Shown here: in pieces, positions 23,468-31,034 of the stretch
Numbering within the stretch: the stretch's first letter is position 1
How the letters are laid out: every line of letters begins with the position of its first letter
Assembly: GCA_910576865.1 (NCBI GenBank)
Contig: CAJTKE010000018.1
Span: 1-62,978, forward strand
Reading direction: 5' to 3'
DNA: 62,978 nucleotides
DNA from: an uncultured Oscillibacter sp.
GTDB taxonomy: Bacteria > Bacillota > Clostridia > Oscillospirales > Oscillospiraceae
The notes under the pieces: model-generated
Told to the model about the DNA's origin: nothing
The model's database searches: none
The model's input: only the letters and a program-made list of their open reading frames with translations
Translations under genes and position numbers: made by a program

Positions 23468-24831
23468 CCATCGTCGTCCAGAAAAAACAGCCTGTCCCGC
23501 CTCCGCATGGGCCAGCTGTAGTTCCGGTGGAACATCAGCACGCTCTTCCCCATCTCCGAGGCCCGGAAGATCACCTTCCAGATATCCTCCATCAAGGACA
23601 GGTTGGGCTGGTCCATGATGCCCACGAAAACCAGGATGTCCACGTCTTCCATCAGCATCCGGCAGAGCACCGCCAGCTCCCGCTCCGTGTCGTCGAAGCG
23701 GCTGAGGCGGCGGCCCCACTGGTCGCTGGGGATGGAGATGACGTCCTCCAGCTCGCTCTTCAAAAACTTCCTCGCAAGGTCCGGCGTCAGCCTCCCCCGG
23801 GACGAGATGCGGGCGTAAGCGGGCAGAACCACGTTCTCCGCGAAGGACAGGTCCAGGAAATAACCGGATTGGAGCTTCTTGAAGGTCAGCGCCGTGACCA
23901 GAGGGCGTCCCCGCCGGCGGTTCATGGAGACGACCCGCTCCGTGCGGAAAAAGAAGTCCAGGTACCACTGAAACCGCTCCGGGCTGCGGCAGCTGACACA
24001 GGAGACCTCCCCCGGGACCAGGGAGAGGGCTTTCACACCGGACGCCGCCGGATAGAGGAAATCCCGGGTGATGTGCGGGCCCGCCTCCTCCCGGGGACTG
24101 TCCGCCGGGACCGGCTGCTCCCGGTTCAGCAGCACATCCGCCAGCTCCGCCGAGTACTCCCCCCTGAGAAAGTCGGCGGAGATGCGGCCCCTGGAGAAAA
24201 AGAGCGTCCGGTCCCCGAACCGCAGTGCGTAGCGCTCCACCGGCTCAATGATCAGAATGCCCACTCCCCGCTCCTTCAGCAGCCGGAGCTTCTGGAACAG
24301 CAGCACCGCGTCCTCCTCGGAGAGGAGGTAGAGCAGGTTGTCCAGGATCAGCAGCCGGGCCCGGGTGAGCAGGGCCCGGAGGCAGTAGACCAGGAGCGTG
24401 TCGATCAGCGCCGCGTGGGTGGGCTTCTGGTGCAGGTCCATCTGGATGCCGCACTCCCGGCACATCATTTGGGCGAAGGCCCTGGCCTGCCCCCGGCGCC
24501 ACACGGGGAAGACGGGCCTTGCGATATAGATGTTCTCGCTGATGGACAGGTTCTGAATCAGCGTCGTGTCCTGGGTGACGCAGAACACCCCCCGCTCGTG
24601 GGCCTGCCTCGGCGAAAGGGGCTGGTAGGGCTCCTCCAGCAGCGTCATCGTTCCGCTGTCCGGCGCCAGCTCCCCCATCATCAGCCGGGTCAGCGCGGAC
24701 CGGCCGCTGCTGCTGCGCCCCACCAGGAAGGTGATCTCGTCCTGGTACAGACGCAGGGACAGGTTCCGCAGGGCCTTGTGCCCGCCCACCAGCTTGGAAA
24801 CATGATGGAATTCAAACAGCTCTTTTCGCAT
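23452..24831 (-). CDS. RbsA-like tandem ABC ATPase homologue with lost catalytic motifs
   Basis: A 459-residue protein with the length and layout of a sugar-importer ATPase (FEFHHVSKLVGGHKALRNLS at the N-terminus, then LSISENIYIAR and a Walker-B-like LLILD). The active sites are gone. Walker A reads GRSSSGRSA (38-46, Lys to Arg), Walker B ends LILDNLL instead of LILDEPT, and no LSGGQ-type signature or switch His is present in domain 1. In domain 2 the equivalents are LSRFDDTERELAVL and ILVFVGIMDQ. It overlaps the histidine kinase gene by 20 bases and ends the HAD-regulator-kinase operon, just before the true RbsA operon. A regulatory rather than energising role is inferred. Confidence 0.8.
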   Translation of the reverse strand: MRKELFEFHHVSKLVGGHKALRNLSLRLYQDEITFLVGRSSSGRSALTRLMMGELAPDSGTMTLLEEPYQPLSPRQAHERGVFCVTQDTTLIQNLSISENIYIARPVFPVWRRGQARAFAQMMCRECGIQMDLHQKPTHAALIDTLLVYCLRALLTRARLLILDNLLYLLSEEDAVLLFQKLRLLKERGVGILIIEPVERYALRFGDRTLFFSRGRISADFLRGEYSAELADVLLNREQPVPADSPREEAGPHITRDFLYPAASGVKALSLVPGEVSCVSCRSPERFQWYLDFFFRTERVVSMNRRRGRPLVTALTFKKLQSGYFLDLSFAENVVLPAYARISSRGRLTPDLARKFLKSELEDVISIPSDQWGRRLSRFDDTERELAVLCRMLMEDVDILVFVGIMDQPNLSLMEDIWKVIFRASEMGKSVLMFHRNYSWPMRRRDRLFFLDDDGKPCV

Positions 24832-25840
24832 GGTCCGTGCCCCCCGATTCCGAGGATGCCGGCATACACAGCTCGATCTGCGTACCCGCTCCCGCGGCAC
24901 TGGTGATCTCCAGCCCGTAGTCCGGGCCGAAAAACAGCTGCAGGCGCTGGTGGACGTTTTTCAGCGCGATGCCGGCCCCTCGCCGGGAGCTCTTCTCCTC
25001 CTCCCGGCCCTCGTCCTCCGCCGCTCCGGGGTGAAGCAGACGGGCCCGGAGCCCATCCAGCTTCTTCGGCGGAATGCCGACGCCGTCGTCCCGAATCTGA
25101 AGGATCAGCTTGCTCTGGGTGCGGAAGCCCCGGATCAGAATCGTGCCGGGGCCGATCTTCGGCTCCAGCCCGTGGTGGATGGCGTTTTCCACGATGGGCT
25201 GGAGGGTCAGCACCGGAACCATATAGTTTCCCGGCAGGTCCCCCAGGTCCTCCAGCTCCAGCCGCAGGGTGAACTTGTCCCGAAAGCGGTAGTTCTGAAT
25301 GCGGATGTAGTTCTTGACGTTTTCCAGCTCGTCCAGGATGGAGGCCTCGGCGCCGTTGCGGCTGATGTTGTAGCGGAAAAGCCGGGCCAGCGTCTCCGTC
25401 ATGGTGGCGATTTCCTCCTCGTCGTGGAGCAGCGCCTTGCTCCGGATGCTCTCCAGGGTGTTGTAGAGGAAATGGGGGTTGATCTGGCTCTGGAGGGAGT
25501 CCATCTGGGCCTGGGCCTCCAGGACCTTCAGGGCCATCTCCTGGCGGGAATAGCCCAGGTCGTGCTCCTCGTTCAAAATGTCGGTCAAAAAGGAAAAGCG
25601 GTCCCTTCGGCCCGCTTCCGCCCCCTCCGTCCGCAGACGCCGGGCCCGCAGCAGAAGCGCCGCCAGGACCCCGGACCACGCCAGCAGCGCGGCGGCCGCC
25701 GCCAGCAGGATTCCAAGAGCCGCCCGGACGCGCCCCCTCTCCAGGGACGCCGCCGCCAGCAGAAGCGCCGCCGCCAGCAAAAGGGCGAACACCGTCATGC
25801 CCCGGAAAAAGCTCCGGTACGGGGAACGCGCACGGTCCAT
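24812..25840 (-). CDS. YesM-type sensor histidine kinase with minimal extracytoplasmic part
   Basis: A 342-residue kinase of the His_kinase/HATPase_c type. Two membrane segments (about 15-32 and 40-64) are separated by only about seven residues, so there is no extracellular sensor domain. The phospho-acceptor is His123 in QINPHFLYNTLES. The ATPase domain has VENAIHHGLEPK (N box), DDGVGIPP (G1) and GAGIALKNVHQRLQ (G2). I choose ATG 25840 because AGGAGG lies six bases before it; an earlier ATG at 25861 lacks a site. It pairs with the response regulator upstream and overlaps the ABC-like gene downstream. Such kinases often answer to sugar transport. Confidence 0.9.
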   Translation of the reverse strand: MDRARSPYRSFFRGMTVFALLLAAALLLAAASLERGRVRAALGILLAAAAALLAWSGVLAALLLRARRLRTEGAEAGRRDRFSFLTDILNEEHDLGYSRQEMALKVLEAQAQMDSLQSQINPHFLYNTLESIRSKALLHDEEEIATMTETLARLFRYNISRNGAEASILDELENVKNYIRIQNYRFRDKFTLRLELEDLGDLPGNYMVPVLTLQPIVENAIHHGLEPKIGPGTILIRGFRTQSKLILQIRDDGVGIPPKKLDGLRARLLHPGAAEDEGREEEKSSRRGAGIALKNVHQRLQLFFGPDYGLEITSAAGAGTQIELCMPASSESGGTDHAKRAV

Positions 25841-25853
25841 GGCCGGCCTCCTC

Positions 25854-27476
25854 TCACACATAGAACTTCCGGTAAGCCGTCGGCGTCACGCCGACCATTT
25901 TCTGAAAGACCTTGCTGAAATGCCGCTGGTCCGCGTAGCCCACCCGCTCGGCGATGCCGCTGATGTTCAGGGACGGGTCCCGGAGCAGGCGCTTCGCCTC
26001 CTCGATCCGCGTCTCGATCACGTAGTCGGAAAAGGTCTTCCCCGTGCGTTCCTTGAACAGCGTGCTCAGATAGCCCGCGCTGACGAAGGCCCGCTCGGAG
26101 ACCTCCTCCAGGCTGATCTGCCGGTCGATGTGGGCCCGGACATACTCCTGGGCGGCGCGGATGGGCTCGCCCACCTTCTTCATCTGCAGCATGGACCGGT
26201 GGTCGATCTCCGCCGCCGTATACTCGCACAGGAAGTCCGCCAGCTCGTCCACCGTGTCGCAGTTGGCCAGACGCCGGTGAATCATGTTCTCCGTGGGGAT
26301 GCCGGAGTCCTCCCCCGCCGAAAGGGCCAGCTCGTCCCGCTGGCCCATGGCCTCCGCCTCGCTCCGGATGCGCAGGATGAGGGTGCGGGTCACGTTGAAA
26401 AGATTGGAGACGCTGAAGCTCTTCGCGGTCCGGAAGCCGTCGTAGACGGACCGGATCAGCGCCAGGGCCGCGTCCTTCTGGAGGGTCTCGACCCTGCTGA
26501 TCAGCGTCTGGCTGTCCTCCGCGGAGAATCTGCACTCCGGGACGTCCGGCAGGGAGGCCCGGAGCCGCTGGTGCTCGATCACCTTGTCGGACCCGGCGTA
26601 CAGCCGGAGCACGCCGGCCTGCTCCGCGGTCTCAAAGGCCCTCCAGATGTCCCCCTCGTCATAGACGGGGGAACCCGCGGCAAAAGTGAAGCGCAGGTTC
26701 TGATACTGGGTGGACGTGTCCGTCAACTGCCGCTGCAGGGCCTCGCACCGCTGCTTGTAAGAGCTGTGCCGCTCCTCGGAGTAGTTCATCAGAATATACG
26801 CGTTGCAGTCGGTGACCACATATTCAATATCGAAGGCCTGATCCTTGAAGCACTCCCGGACCCGCATGGCCACGTTTTCCAGCACCTTCTGGATGGTGCT
26901 CTGGTGGATGTCCGCCTTGTCCCGGCAGCTGGCGTGAACGCAGACCACCCAGAACACCCCCGGCTGAAAGGCGAACAGCTCCGTGTGGAAGGTGCGGCTG
27001 AAATCCGTGAGCGTCTGGCGCAGCTCGTTTCCCCGGAGCACGGCGGTCTTCCGCTGGAGCTCCTCCCGGATGGCCTCCTCGCTGGCCCGCCGCTCCCGCA
27101 CCGCGCCGCTCTCCTTGAGCAGGCGCTTCAGCAGCAGGTTCAGGTCCGTCTTGCTGATGGGCTTGAGCAGGTAGTCCTCCACGCCGAAGCGGATGGCCTG
27201 CCGGGCGTAGTCAAATTCCCGGTAGCCGCTGATGACGATGAACTTCGTCGGCAGCTTCTGCTGGCTGGCCCGCTCAATGACCTCCAGCCCGGTCATGCCC
27301 GGCATCTGGATATCCGTGATGACGATGTCCGGCTTCTGGCGCAGGATGATTTCCATGGCGTCGACGCCGTTCTGGCTGGAGCCCAGGCTCACCAGGCCCA
27401 GGTCCTCCCAGTCGATCAGCTTGTGGATCAGCTCGCAGATATCCGGTTCGTCGTCCACAATCAATATCTTCAGCAC
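25854..27476 (-). CDS. YesN-type response regulator with AraC DNA-binding domain
   Basis: A 540-residue regulator. The N-terminal receiver domain (LKILIVDDEPDICELIHKL) has the phospho-acceptor Asp55 in DIVITDIQMPG and the conserved Lys in LLKPISKTDL. A central region of about 270 residues of unknown role follows. The C-terminal AraC double helix-turn-helix includes ISLEEVSERAFVSAGYLSTLF and NISGIAERVGYADQRHFSKVF. Start is GTG at 27476, after GAGGAGG; upstream codons look non-native. It is co-transcribed with the HAD gene before it and the kinase after it. The adjacent rbs-type operon is the most likely target, by position only. Confidence 0.93.
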   Translation of the reverse strand: MLKILIVDDEPDICELIHKLIDWEDLGLVSLGSSQNGVDAMEIILRQKPDIVITDIQMPGMTGLEVIERASQQKLPTKFIVISGYREFDYARQAIRFGVEDYLLKPISKTDLNLLLKRLLKESGAVRERRASEEAIREELQRKTAVLRGNELRQTLTDFSRTFHTELFAFQPGVFWVVCVHASCRDKADIHQSTIQKVLENVAMRVRECFKDQAFDIEYVVTDCNAYILMNYSEERHSSYKQRCEALQRQLTDTSTQYQNLRFTFAAGSPVYDEGDIWRAFETAEQAGVLRLYAGSDKVIEHQRLRASLPDVPECRFSAEDSQTLISRVETLQKDAALALIRSVYDGFRTAKSFSVSNLFNVTRTLILRIRSEAEAMGQRDELALSAGEDSGIPTENMIHRRLANCDTVDELADFLCEYTAAEIDHRSMLQMKKVGEPIRAAQEYVRAHIDRQISLEEVSERAFVSAGYLSTLFKERTGKTFSDYVIETRIEEAKRLLRDPSLNISGIAERVGYADQRHFSKVFQKMVGVTPTAYRKFYV

Positions 27477-27522
27477 AGATGCGTCCTCCTCGCTCCAACT
27501 CGGCGGCTTTTCCAGGGCGCGC

Positions 27523-28299
27523 TCAGTCCCCGGGAATCTCCCCCACACCCTTCAAAATGAACTTGGGGCGGTAGGGATACTCTTTGCAGGTCTCCCGGTC
27601 GGACACACCGGAGAGCACCAGCACGGTGTCCAGGCCCGTCTCGATGCCGGCGATGATGTCCGTGTCCATCCGGTCCCCGATCATGACCGCGTTCTCGGAG
27701 TGGACCCCCAGCATACGAAGGCCGGTGCGCATCATCAGGGGGTTGGGCTTGCCCACGAAATAGGCGCTCTTGTCCGTGGCCAGCTCAATAGGCGCGATCA
27801 GCGCCCGGCAGGCCGGCACGATGCCCGCCTCCGCCGGGGCCGTCAGATCCGGATTCGTACCGATGAGCTTCGCCCCGGCGTTCACCAGACGAATGGCCTT
27901 GGTGATCTGATCCAGGTTGTAAGCGGAGGATTCCCCCACCACCACGTAATCCGGGTTGACATCGTTGTAGGTGATCCCTTTGTCGTAGAGGGCGTTGGTG
28001 ATCCCGTGCTCCCCCACCACGTAGGCGCTGCATCCCGGGGCCTGGCTGTCCAGGAAATGGGCCGTCGCCAGAGCGCTGGTGTAAAAATGGGACTCGTTCA
28101 CATCCAGCCCCATCCGGGCCAGCTTCTGCTGGAGCTCCTTGGGGGTGTACTGGCTGGAATTCGTCAGAAACAGGTAGTTCTTCTTCTCCCTTGTCAGCCA
28201 CTCCACGAACTTTCTGACCCCCGGCAGAATCTGGTTGCCGTGATAGATCACGCCGTCCATGTCGCAGATGAAGCCCTTCTTTTTTCTCAATTGATCCAT
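27523..28299 (-). CDS. HAD-IIA family hydrolase (NagD/PNPase-like phosphatase)
   Basis: A 258-residue phosphatase. Motif I is FICDMDGVIYHGN (nucleophile and acid Asp), motif II is FLTNSSQYTPKEL, motif III Lys lies in GKPNPLMMRTGL, and motif IV is AVMIGDRMDTDIIAGIETG. The pattern and size fit the NagD/4-nitrophenylphosphatase subfamily with a C2 cap between motifs II and III. ATG 28299 follows AGGAG. It is the first gene of the operon with the two-component system (46 bases before the regulator). It may dephosphorylate a sugar phosphate; the substrate is unknown. Confidence 0.9.
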   Translation of the reverse strand: MDQLRKKKGFICDMDGVIYHGNQILPGVRKFVEWLTREKKNYLFLTNSSQYTPKELQQKLARMGLDVNESHFYTSALATAHFLDSQAPGCSAYVVGEHGITNALYDKGITYNDVNPDYVVVGESSAYNLDQITKAIRLVNAGAKLIGTNPDLTAPAEAGIVPACRALIAPIELATDKSAYFVGKPNPLMMRTGLRMLGVHSENAVMIGDRMDTDIIAGIETGLDTVLVLSGVSDRETCKEYPYRPKFILKGVGEIPGD

Positions 28300-28358
28300 G
28301 ATCCGCTCCTGATGCCCCCGGGCAAAAATGCCCCGGGTGATATGGTTTCCCTCTTTGA

Positions 28359-28387
28359 AGTATCCCACATCTCAGCGGATTTGTCAA
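28359..28387 (-). promoter_or_regulatory. Promoter of the HAD/two-component operon
   Basis: Minus-strand TTGACA (28382-28387), 17-base spacer, GATACT (28359-28364). The leader contains a GC-rich hairpin (CCCGGGGCA against TGCCCGGGG) with T residues in its loop at about 28315-28340, just before the HAD ribosome binding site. Confidence 0.6.
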
Positions 28388-28410
28388 AGGAAATCCTGGA
28401 AGGCCGCCCC

Positions 28411-28638
28411 CTAGAGCCAGCCCTCCAGCCCGTCCAGCAGCCGAAACGGGTCCGCCTGCTCCCTGGTGAGCAGGCTGGCCAGACGGAGCGTGAATCCAAA
28501 ATCAGTGGAAACATGCGGCAGGATCATGACCTCCTCGTCCCCCGCCTCCCCGCTCCAAAGGACCCGGAGCCCGAAGGTCCGGCGCCACCCCAGGCCGGGG
28601 AGCTCCGCCTCATGCTCCACTGGAAGATACAGGAACAA
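28411..28638 (-). CDS. Small DUF6514-like protein
   Basis: A 75-residue acidic protein starting at TTG 28638, nine bases after AGGAGG inside the end of the XRE gene, which it overlaps by 29 bases. The N-terminal half is beta-rich (VLWSGEAGDEEVMILPHV). The C-terminal half, STDFGFTLRLASLLTREQADPFRLLDGLEGWL without its first residues, resembles the short clostridial DUF6514 proteins that end in a helix followed by P-x-x-L-x-D-x-x-E. Function is unknown. The overlap suggests co-production with the XRE protein. Confidence 0.55.
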   Translation of the reverse strand: MFLYLPVEHEAELPGLGWRRTFGLRVLWSGEAGDEEVMILPHVSTDFGFTLRLASLLTREQADPFRLLDGLEGWL

Positions 28639-28876
28639 GGATGCCCACCTCCTCCGCCACTTTCACGGGGTCCAGCTTCAAGATCGACATCAGACGAATG
28701 GTGTCCACGCAGTTCAAGCTGCTCTTCCCCCCTTCCACCTGAATCAGCCAGCGCGTGGAGCAGTTCATGATCTCGGCAAGCTCCTCCTGCGTCAGGCCAC
28801 AGTTGTTTCTCGCCTCTCGGAAGATCCGCCCCAGGGCTTTTTTCTGCGCTTGGCTCGGCGTCCGTTTCTTGAACAT
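28610..28876 (-). CDS. XRE-family helix-turn-helix protein
   Basis: An 88-residue protein consisting almost entirely of a Cro/CI-type HTH: IFREARNNCGLTQEELAEIMNCSTRWLIQVEGG (about 18-50), with the recognition region CSTRWLIQVEGGKSSLN. The start is ATG 28876 after GGGGA. It is followed, with overlap, by a DUF6514-like gene. An imperfect palindrome just upstream (28887-28909) may be its own operator. The pair is small and isolated from the flanking sugar operons. Confidence 0.8.
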   Translation of the reverse strand: MFKKRTPSQAQKKALGRIFREARNNCGLTQEELAEIMNCSTRWLIQVEGGKSSLNCVDTIRLMSILKLDPVKVAEEVGILVPVSSSGA

Positions 28877-28886
28877 CACAATTTCC

Positions 28887-28909
28887 CCTTTATAGATTTC
28901 TATAAAAGG
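28887..28909. promoter_or_regulatory. Palindrome upstream of the XRE gene
   Basis: CCTTTATAG and CTATAAAAGG are inverted around ATTT (one extra T in the right arm), ending 10 bases before the XRE start codon. Its place and form suit an autoregulatory operator. The remaining sequence 28910-29217 holds two TTGACA-like hexamers on the minus strand (28958-28975) with no good -10, then the terminator at 29128, and nothing else I recognise. Confidence 0.4.
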
Positions 28910-29127
28910 AAGAGTATTCCAGTCTCCACGCTCCGTCCAGGCATGGCGCATGCAGATTGTCAAATTTTGTCAATTTTTAGCGAATCAATCTTTCAGGGAA
29001 TGTCTGAAAGAACCGCAATTCATCATCTGTTTGTAACAATCATGTTTTTCGCCGCCCCTGCGCCGCGATCCGTTCCCTCCTCTGATTTTACCCCATGATC
29101 GGACCGGATTTCAAGCCTGAATCAGAA

Positions 29128-29162
29128 ACGCGGGACCGCACGCTCGTGCGGTCCCGCGTTTT
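29128..29162. terminator. Terminator after the iolI gene
   Basis: ACGCGGGACCGCACG (29128-29142) is perfectly complementary to CGTGCGGTCCCGCGT (29145-29159). TTTT follows on the plus strand and TTT on the minus strand. It lies 56 bases beyond the iolI stop. Confidence 0.7.
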
Positions 29163-29217
29163 CAGCAGGAACAGGGTTCTTTTTTCGCGGGGCCTCGCCG
29201 CTCCGCTCCCGAACCTT

Positions 29218-30078
29218 TCACCAATACTTCGCCACGTGAGCCCGGGTGACCTCCGCGGCCTTTTTGATGTTCTCCTCGCTGGAGAGCTTGTAATAGTCGG
29301 GCCGGAACACCTCGACCGTGCAGACATCCCCCTGGAAGCCGATCTTTTTCAGGGTATCGGCGAAGCGCTTGTGATCCAGGCAGTCGCCGGGCTCGCCGGG
29401 CCAGAGGCGGACCTCGTCGGTGTTGTACGCCGCGCCGCAGGGCATGTTTTCCGTGCCGTTCAGGTGCCAGACGAAGATTTTCTTGCCGTCGGCCTTCTCC
29501 AGGGCGTCCCAGCCGGAGGCCATGGCGTTGAAATGGAACTGATCCAGAGTCACGCCCACCAGGGGGGAGTCCACCGCCTTCACGATGTCATAGGCATACT
29601 CAAAGCGGTTGATGGACATGGTGGGGGCGCCGCAGAATTCCAGGGACAGCTTGATCCCGTGGGGCTCCACCTTTTTGACCATCTCCTTCAGAACGGCCAC
29701 GGCGTCGGCCTTGATCTCGTCCACGGTGGCCTTGACCGGCAGGTCCATGGAGGGCACCACCACGATCATCTTGCAGTCCAGAATCTCACAGCGGCGGATG
29801 ATCTCGTCCAGCTGGGCCATGACGGCGTCCTTCTCCGCCTGGGTCCGCTTCATGTTGAAGAAGATCAGGGCGTTGTAGGACAGCATTTTCAGCTTGTGGC
29901 TTTTGAAGAAGTCCCCCAGCTGTTCCAGGGTGTACTTCCCGGCGGCCAGCTCCCGGTCCAGGCATTCGGACTGGACGTCGATATAGTCAAAGCCGTACTT
30001 CTCGCACAGGGCCAGATCCTCCAGCACGGAGTGGTTCTCGCAGAACCGATTGCAGCCCTCGTTGAATCCGATTTTCAT
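29218..30078 (-). CDS. iolI: 2-keto-myo-inositol isomerase (IolI-like)
   Basis: A 286-residue TIM barrel that follows Bacillus subtilis IolI closely along its length, from memory of that sequence: KIGFNEGCN at the start, LALCEKYGFDYID, LSYNALIFFN, PHGIKLSLEFCG, TLDQFHFNAM, DGKKIFVWHLN and VEVFRPDYYKLSSEE. The metal ligands are all present (Glu147, Asp179, His205, Glu256). IolI interconverts scyllo-inosose and other inososes. It is the last gene of the iolG-iolH-iolI unit, 16 bases after iolH, with a good AAGGAG site. Sugar phosphate isomerase activity on another keto-sugar is the alternative. Confidence 0.88.
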   Translation of the reverse strand: MKIGFNEGCNRFCENHSVLEDLALCEKYGFDYIDVQSECLDRELAAGKYTLEQLGDFFKSHKLKMLSYNALIFFNMKRTQAEKDAVMAQLDEIIRRCEILDCKMIVVVPSMDLPVKATVDEIKADAVAVLKEMVKKVEPHGIKLSLEFCGAPTMSINRFEYAYDIVKAVDSPLVGVTLDQFHFNAMASGWDALEKADGKKIFVWHLNGTENMPCGAAYNTDEVRLWPGEPGDCLDHKRFADTLKKIGFQGDVCTVEVFRPDYYKLSSEENIKKAAEVTRAHVAKYW

Positions 30079-30094
30079 GATAACCGTCTCCTTC

Positions 30095-31015
30095 TCACTT
30101 GTTCAGAAGTTCGCTCTTGATGCGCTCCAGAGCCTCGGGGGCCTGTTTGTCCATCTTCTCCGGGAAGCCGAAGTAGCTCACGCAGATAATGTTGTCCCCG
30201 CCCACCTTCGGCGCGTCGGGTTTCAGCTGCTTGCCCGCGAAGTCCATCTCCCGCAGGGTCTCGAAGATGCCGTCGAAGTCCACTTCGCCCTCGCCCATGG
30301 CGGTGTGCTGGTGGATGGTCACGTCCGCCCGGCCTCTGGCGTTCAGCCAGGGGGGATTCAGGATGTAGCGGCAGTCCTTCGTCTGGTTCCAGGTGTCGGC
30401 AAGAAGCACGTGGGTCAGCTCATCGCCGGCGTATTTCAGCATGTGGCGCACGTCGCCCTTGCCCTGGTCGTAGAAGAAGCCGTGGGAGGCCGAATACACA
30501 TACCCCAGGTTCTTGGACCGGAAGGATTTGACAATGTCGCAGGTCTCGTCGTTCAGCTCGCAGAAGTCGTAGGGGTGGGACTGGATTTCCACCCGGAGGC
30601 CCTCCCGCTCGATGATGGGGAGCAGCTCCTCCATGGAGCGGAAGAACATGCCGTTGCAGATTTCCTGCTGGTTGGGGTCCCCGGAGAACTCGGTGTTGAT
30701 GACGGGGACGCCCATGTCCACGGCGATCTGGATCATCCGCTTCCAGTTGGCCACGGCGTGCTGCCGCTGCTCCTCGGCGGGGCCGGACCAGCGGTAGACC
30801 ACGATGAAGGAGGAAATCTCAACCCCGGTTTCTTTCAGGGCCTTGCGGTACTCCTCCTCGCACTCCTTGGAGAAGAGGGGGTGCTTGTAGAAGGGATTGA
30901 TGCGGGGATGGGGGGACTGCTCGATGTACTTGTAGCCCCAGTCGGCCACCTTGCGGACATAGTCCTTGATCGGCATCTGCTTGGCCAGGACGTCAACGTC
31001 GAATGCGATCTTCAT
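30095..31015 (-). CDS. iolH: IolH-like sugar phosphate isomerase/epimerase family protein
   Basis: A 306-residue xylose-isomerase-like TIM barrel. The start MKIAFDVDVLAKQMP and the segments VADWGYKYIEQSPHPRINPF, GVEISSFIVVYRWSGPAEE and FRSMEELLPIIEREGLRVEI resemble IolH, a protein of inositol operons whose exact reaction is unsettled. RYILNPPW and ADVTIHQHTAMGEGEVDFDG give late metal-binding residues. The gene sits between iolG (19 bases) and iolI (16 bases). I am confident of the fold and family and less so of the IolH orthology. Confidence 0.78.
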   Translation of the reverse strand: MKIAFDVDVLAKQMPIKDYVRKVADWGYKYIEQSPHPRINPFYKHPLFSKECEEEYRKALKETGVEISSFIVVYRWSGPAEEQRQHAVANWKRMIQIAVDMGVPVINTEFSGDPNQQEICNGMFFRSMEELLPIIEREGLRVEIQSHPYDFCELNDETCDIVKSFRSKNLGYVYSASHGFFYDQGKGDVRHMLKYAGDELTHVLLADTWNQTKDCRYILNPPWLNARGRADVTIHQHTAMGEGEVDFDGIFETLREMDFAGKQLKPDAPKVGGDNIICVSYFGFPEKMDKQAPEALERIKSELLNK

Positions 31016-31034
31016 AGAGGGCGCTCCTTTCCAA

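Noticed and set aside
23452..24831. Reading the motif-less ABC ATPase as a pseudogene
   Set aside because: The frame is intact over 459 codons, with overlapping gene start and a tidy terminator; motif loss is by substitution throughout, not by stops or frameshifts.
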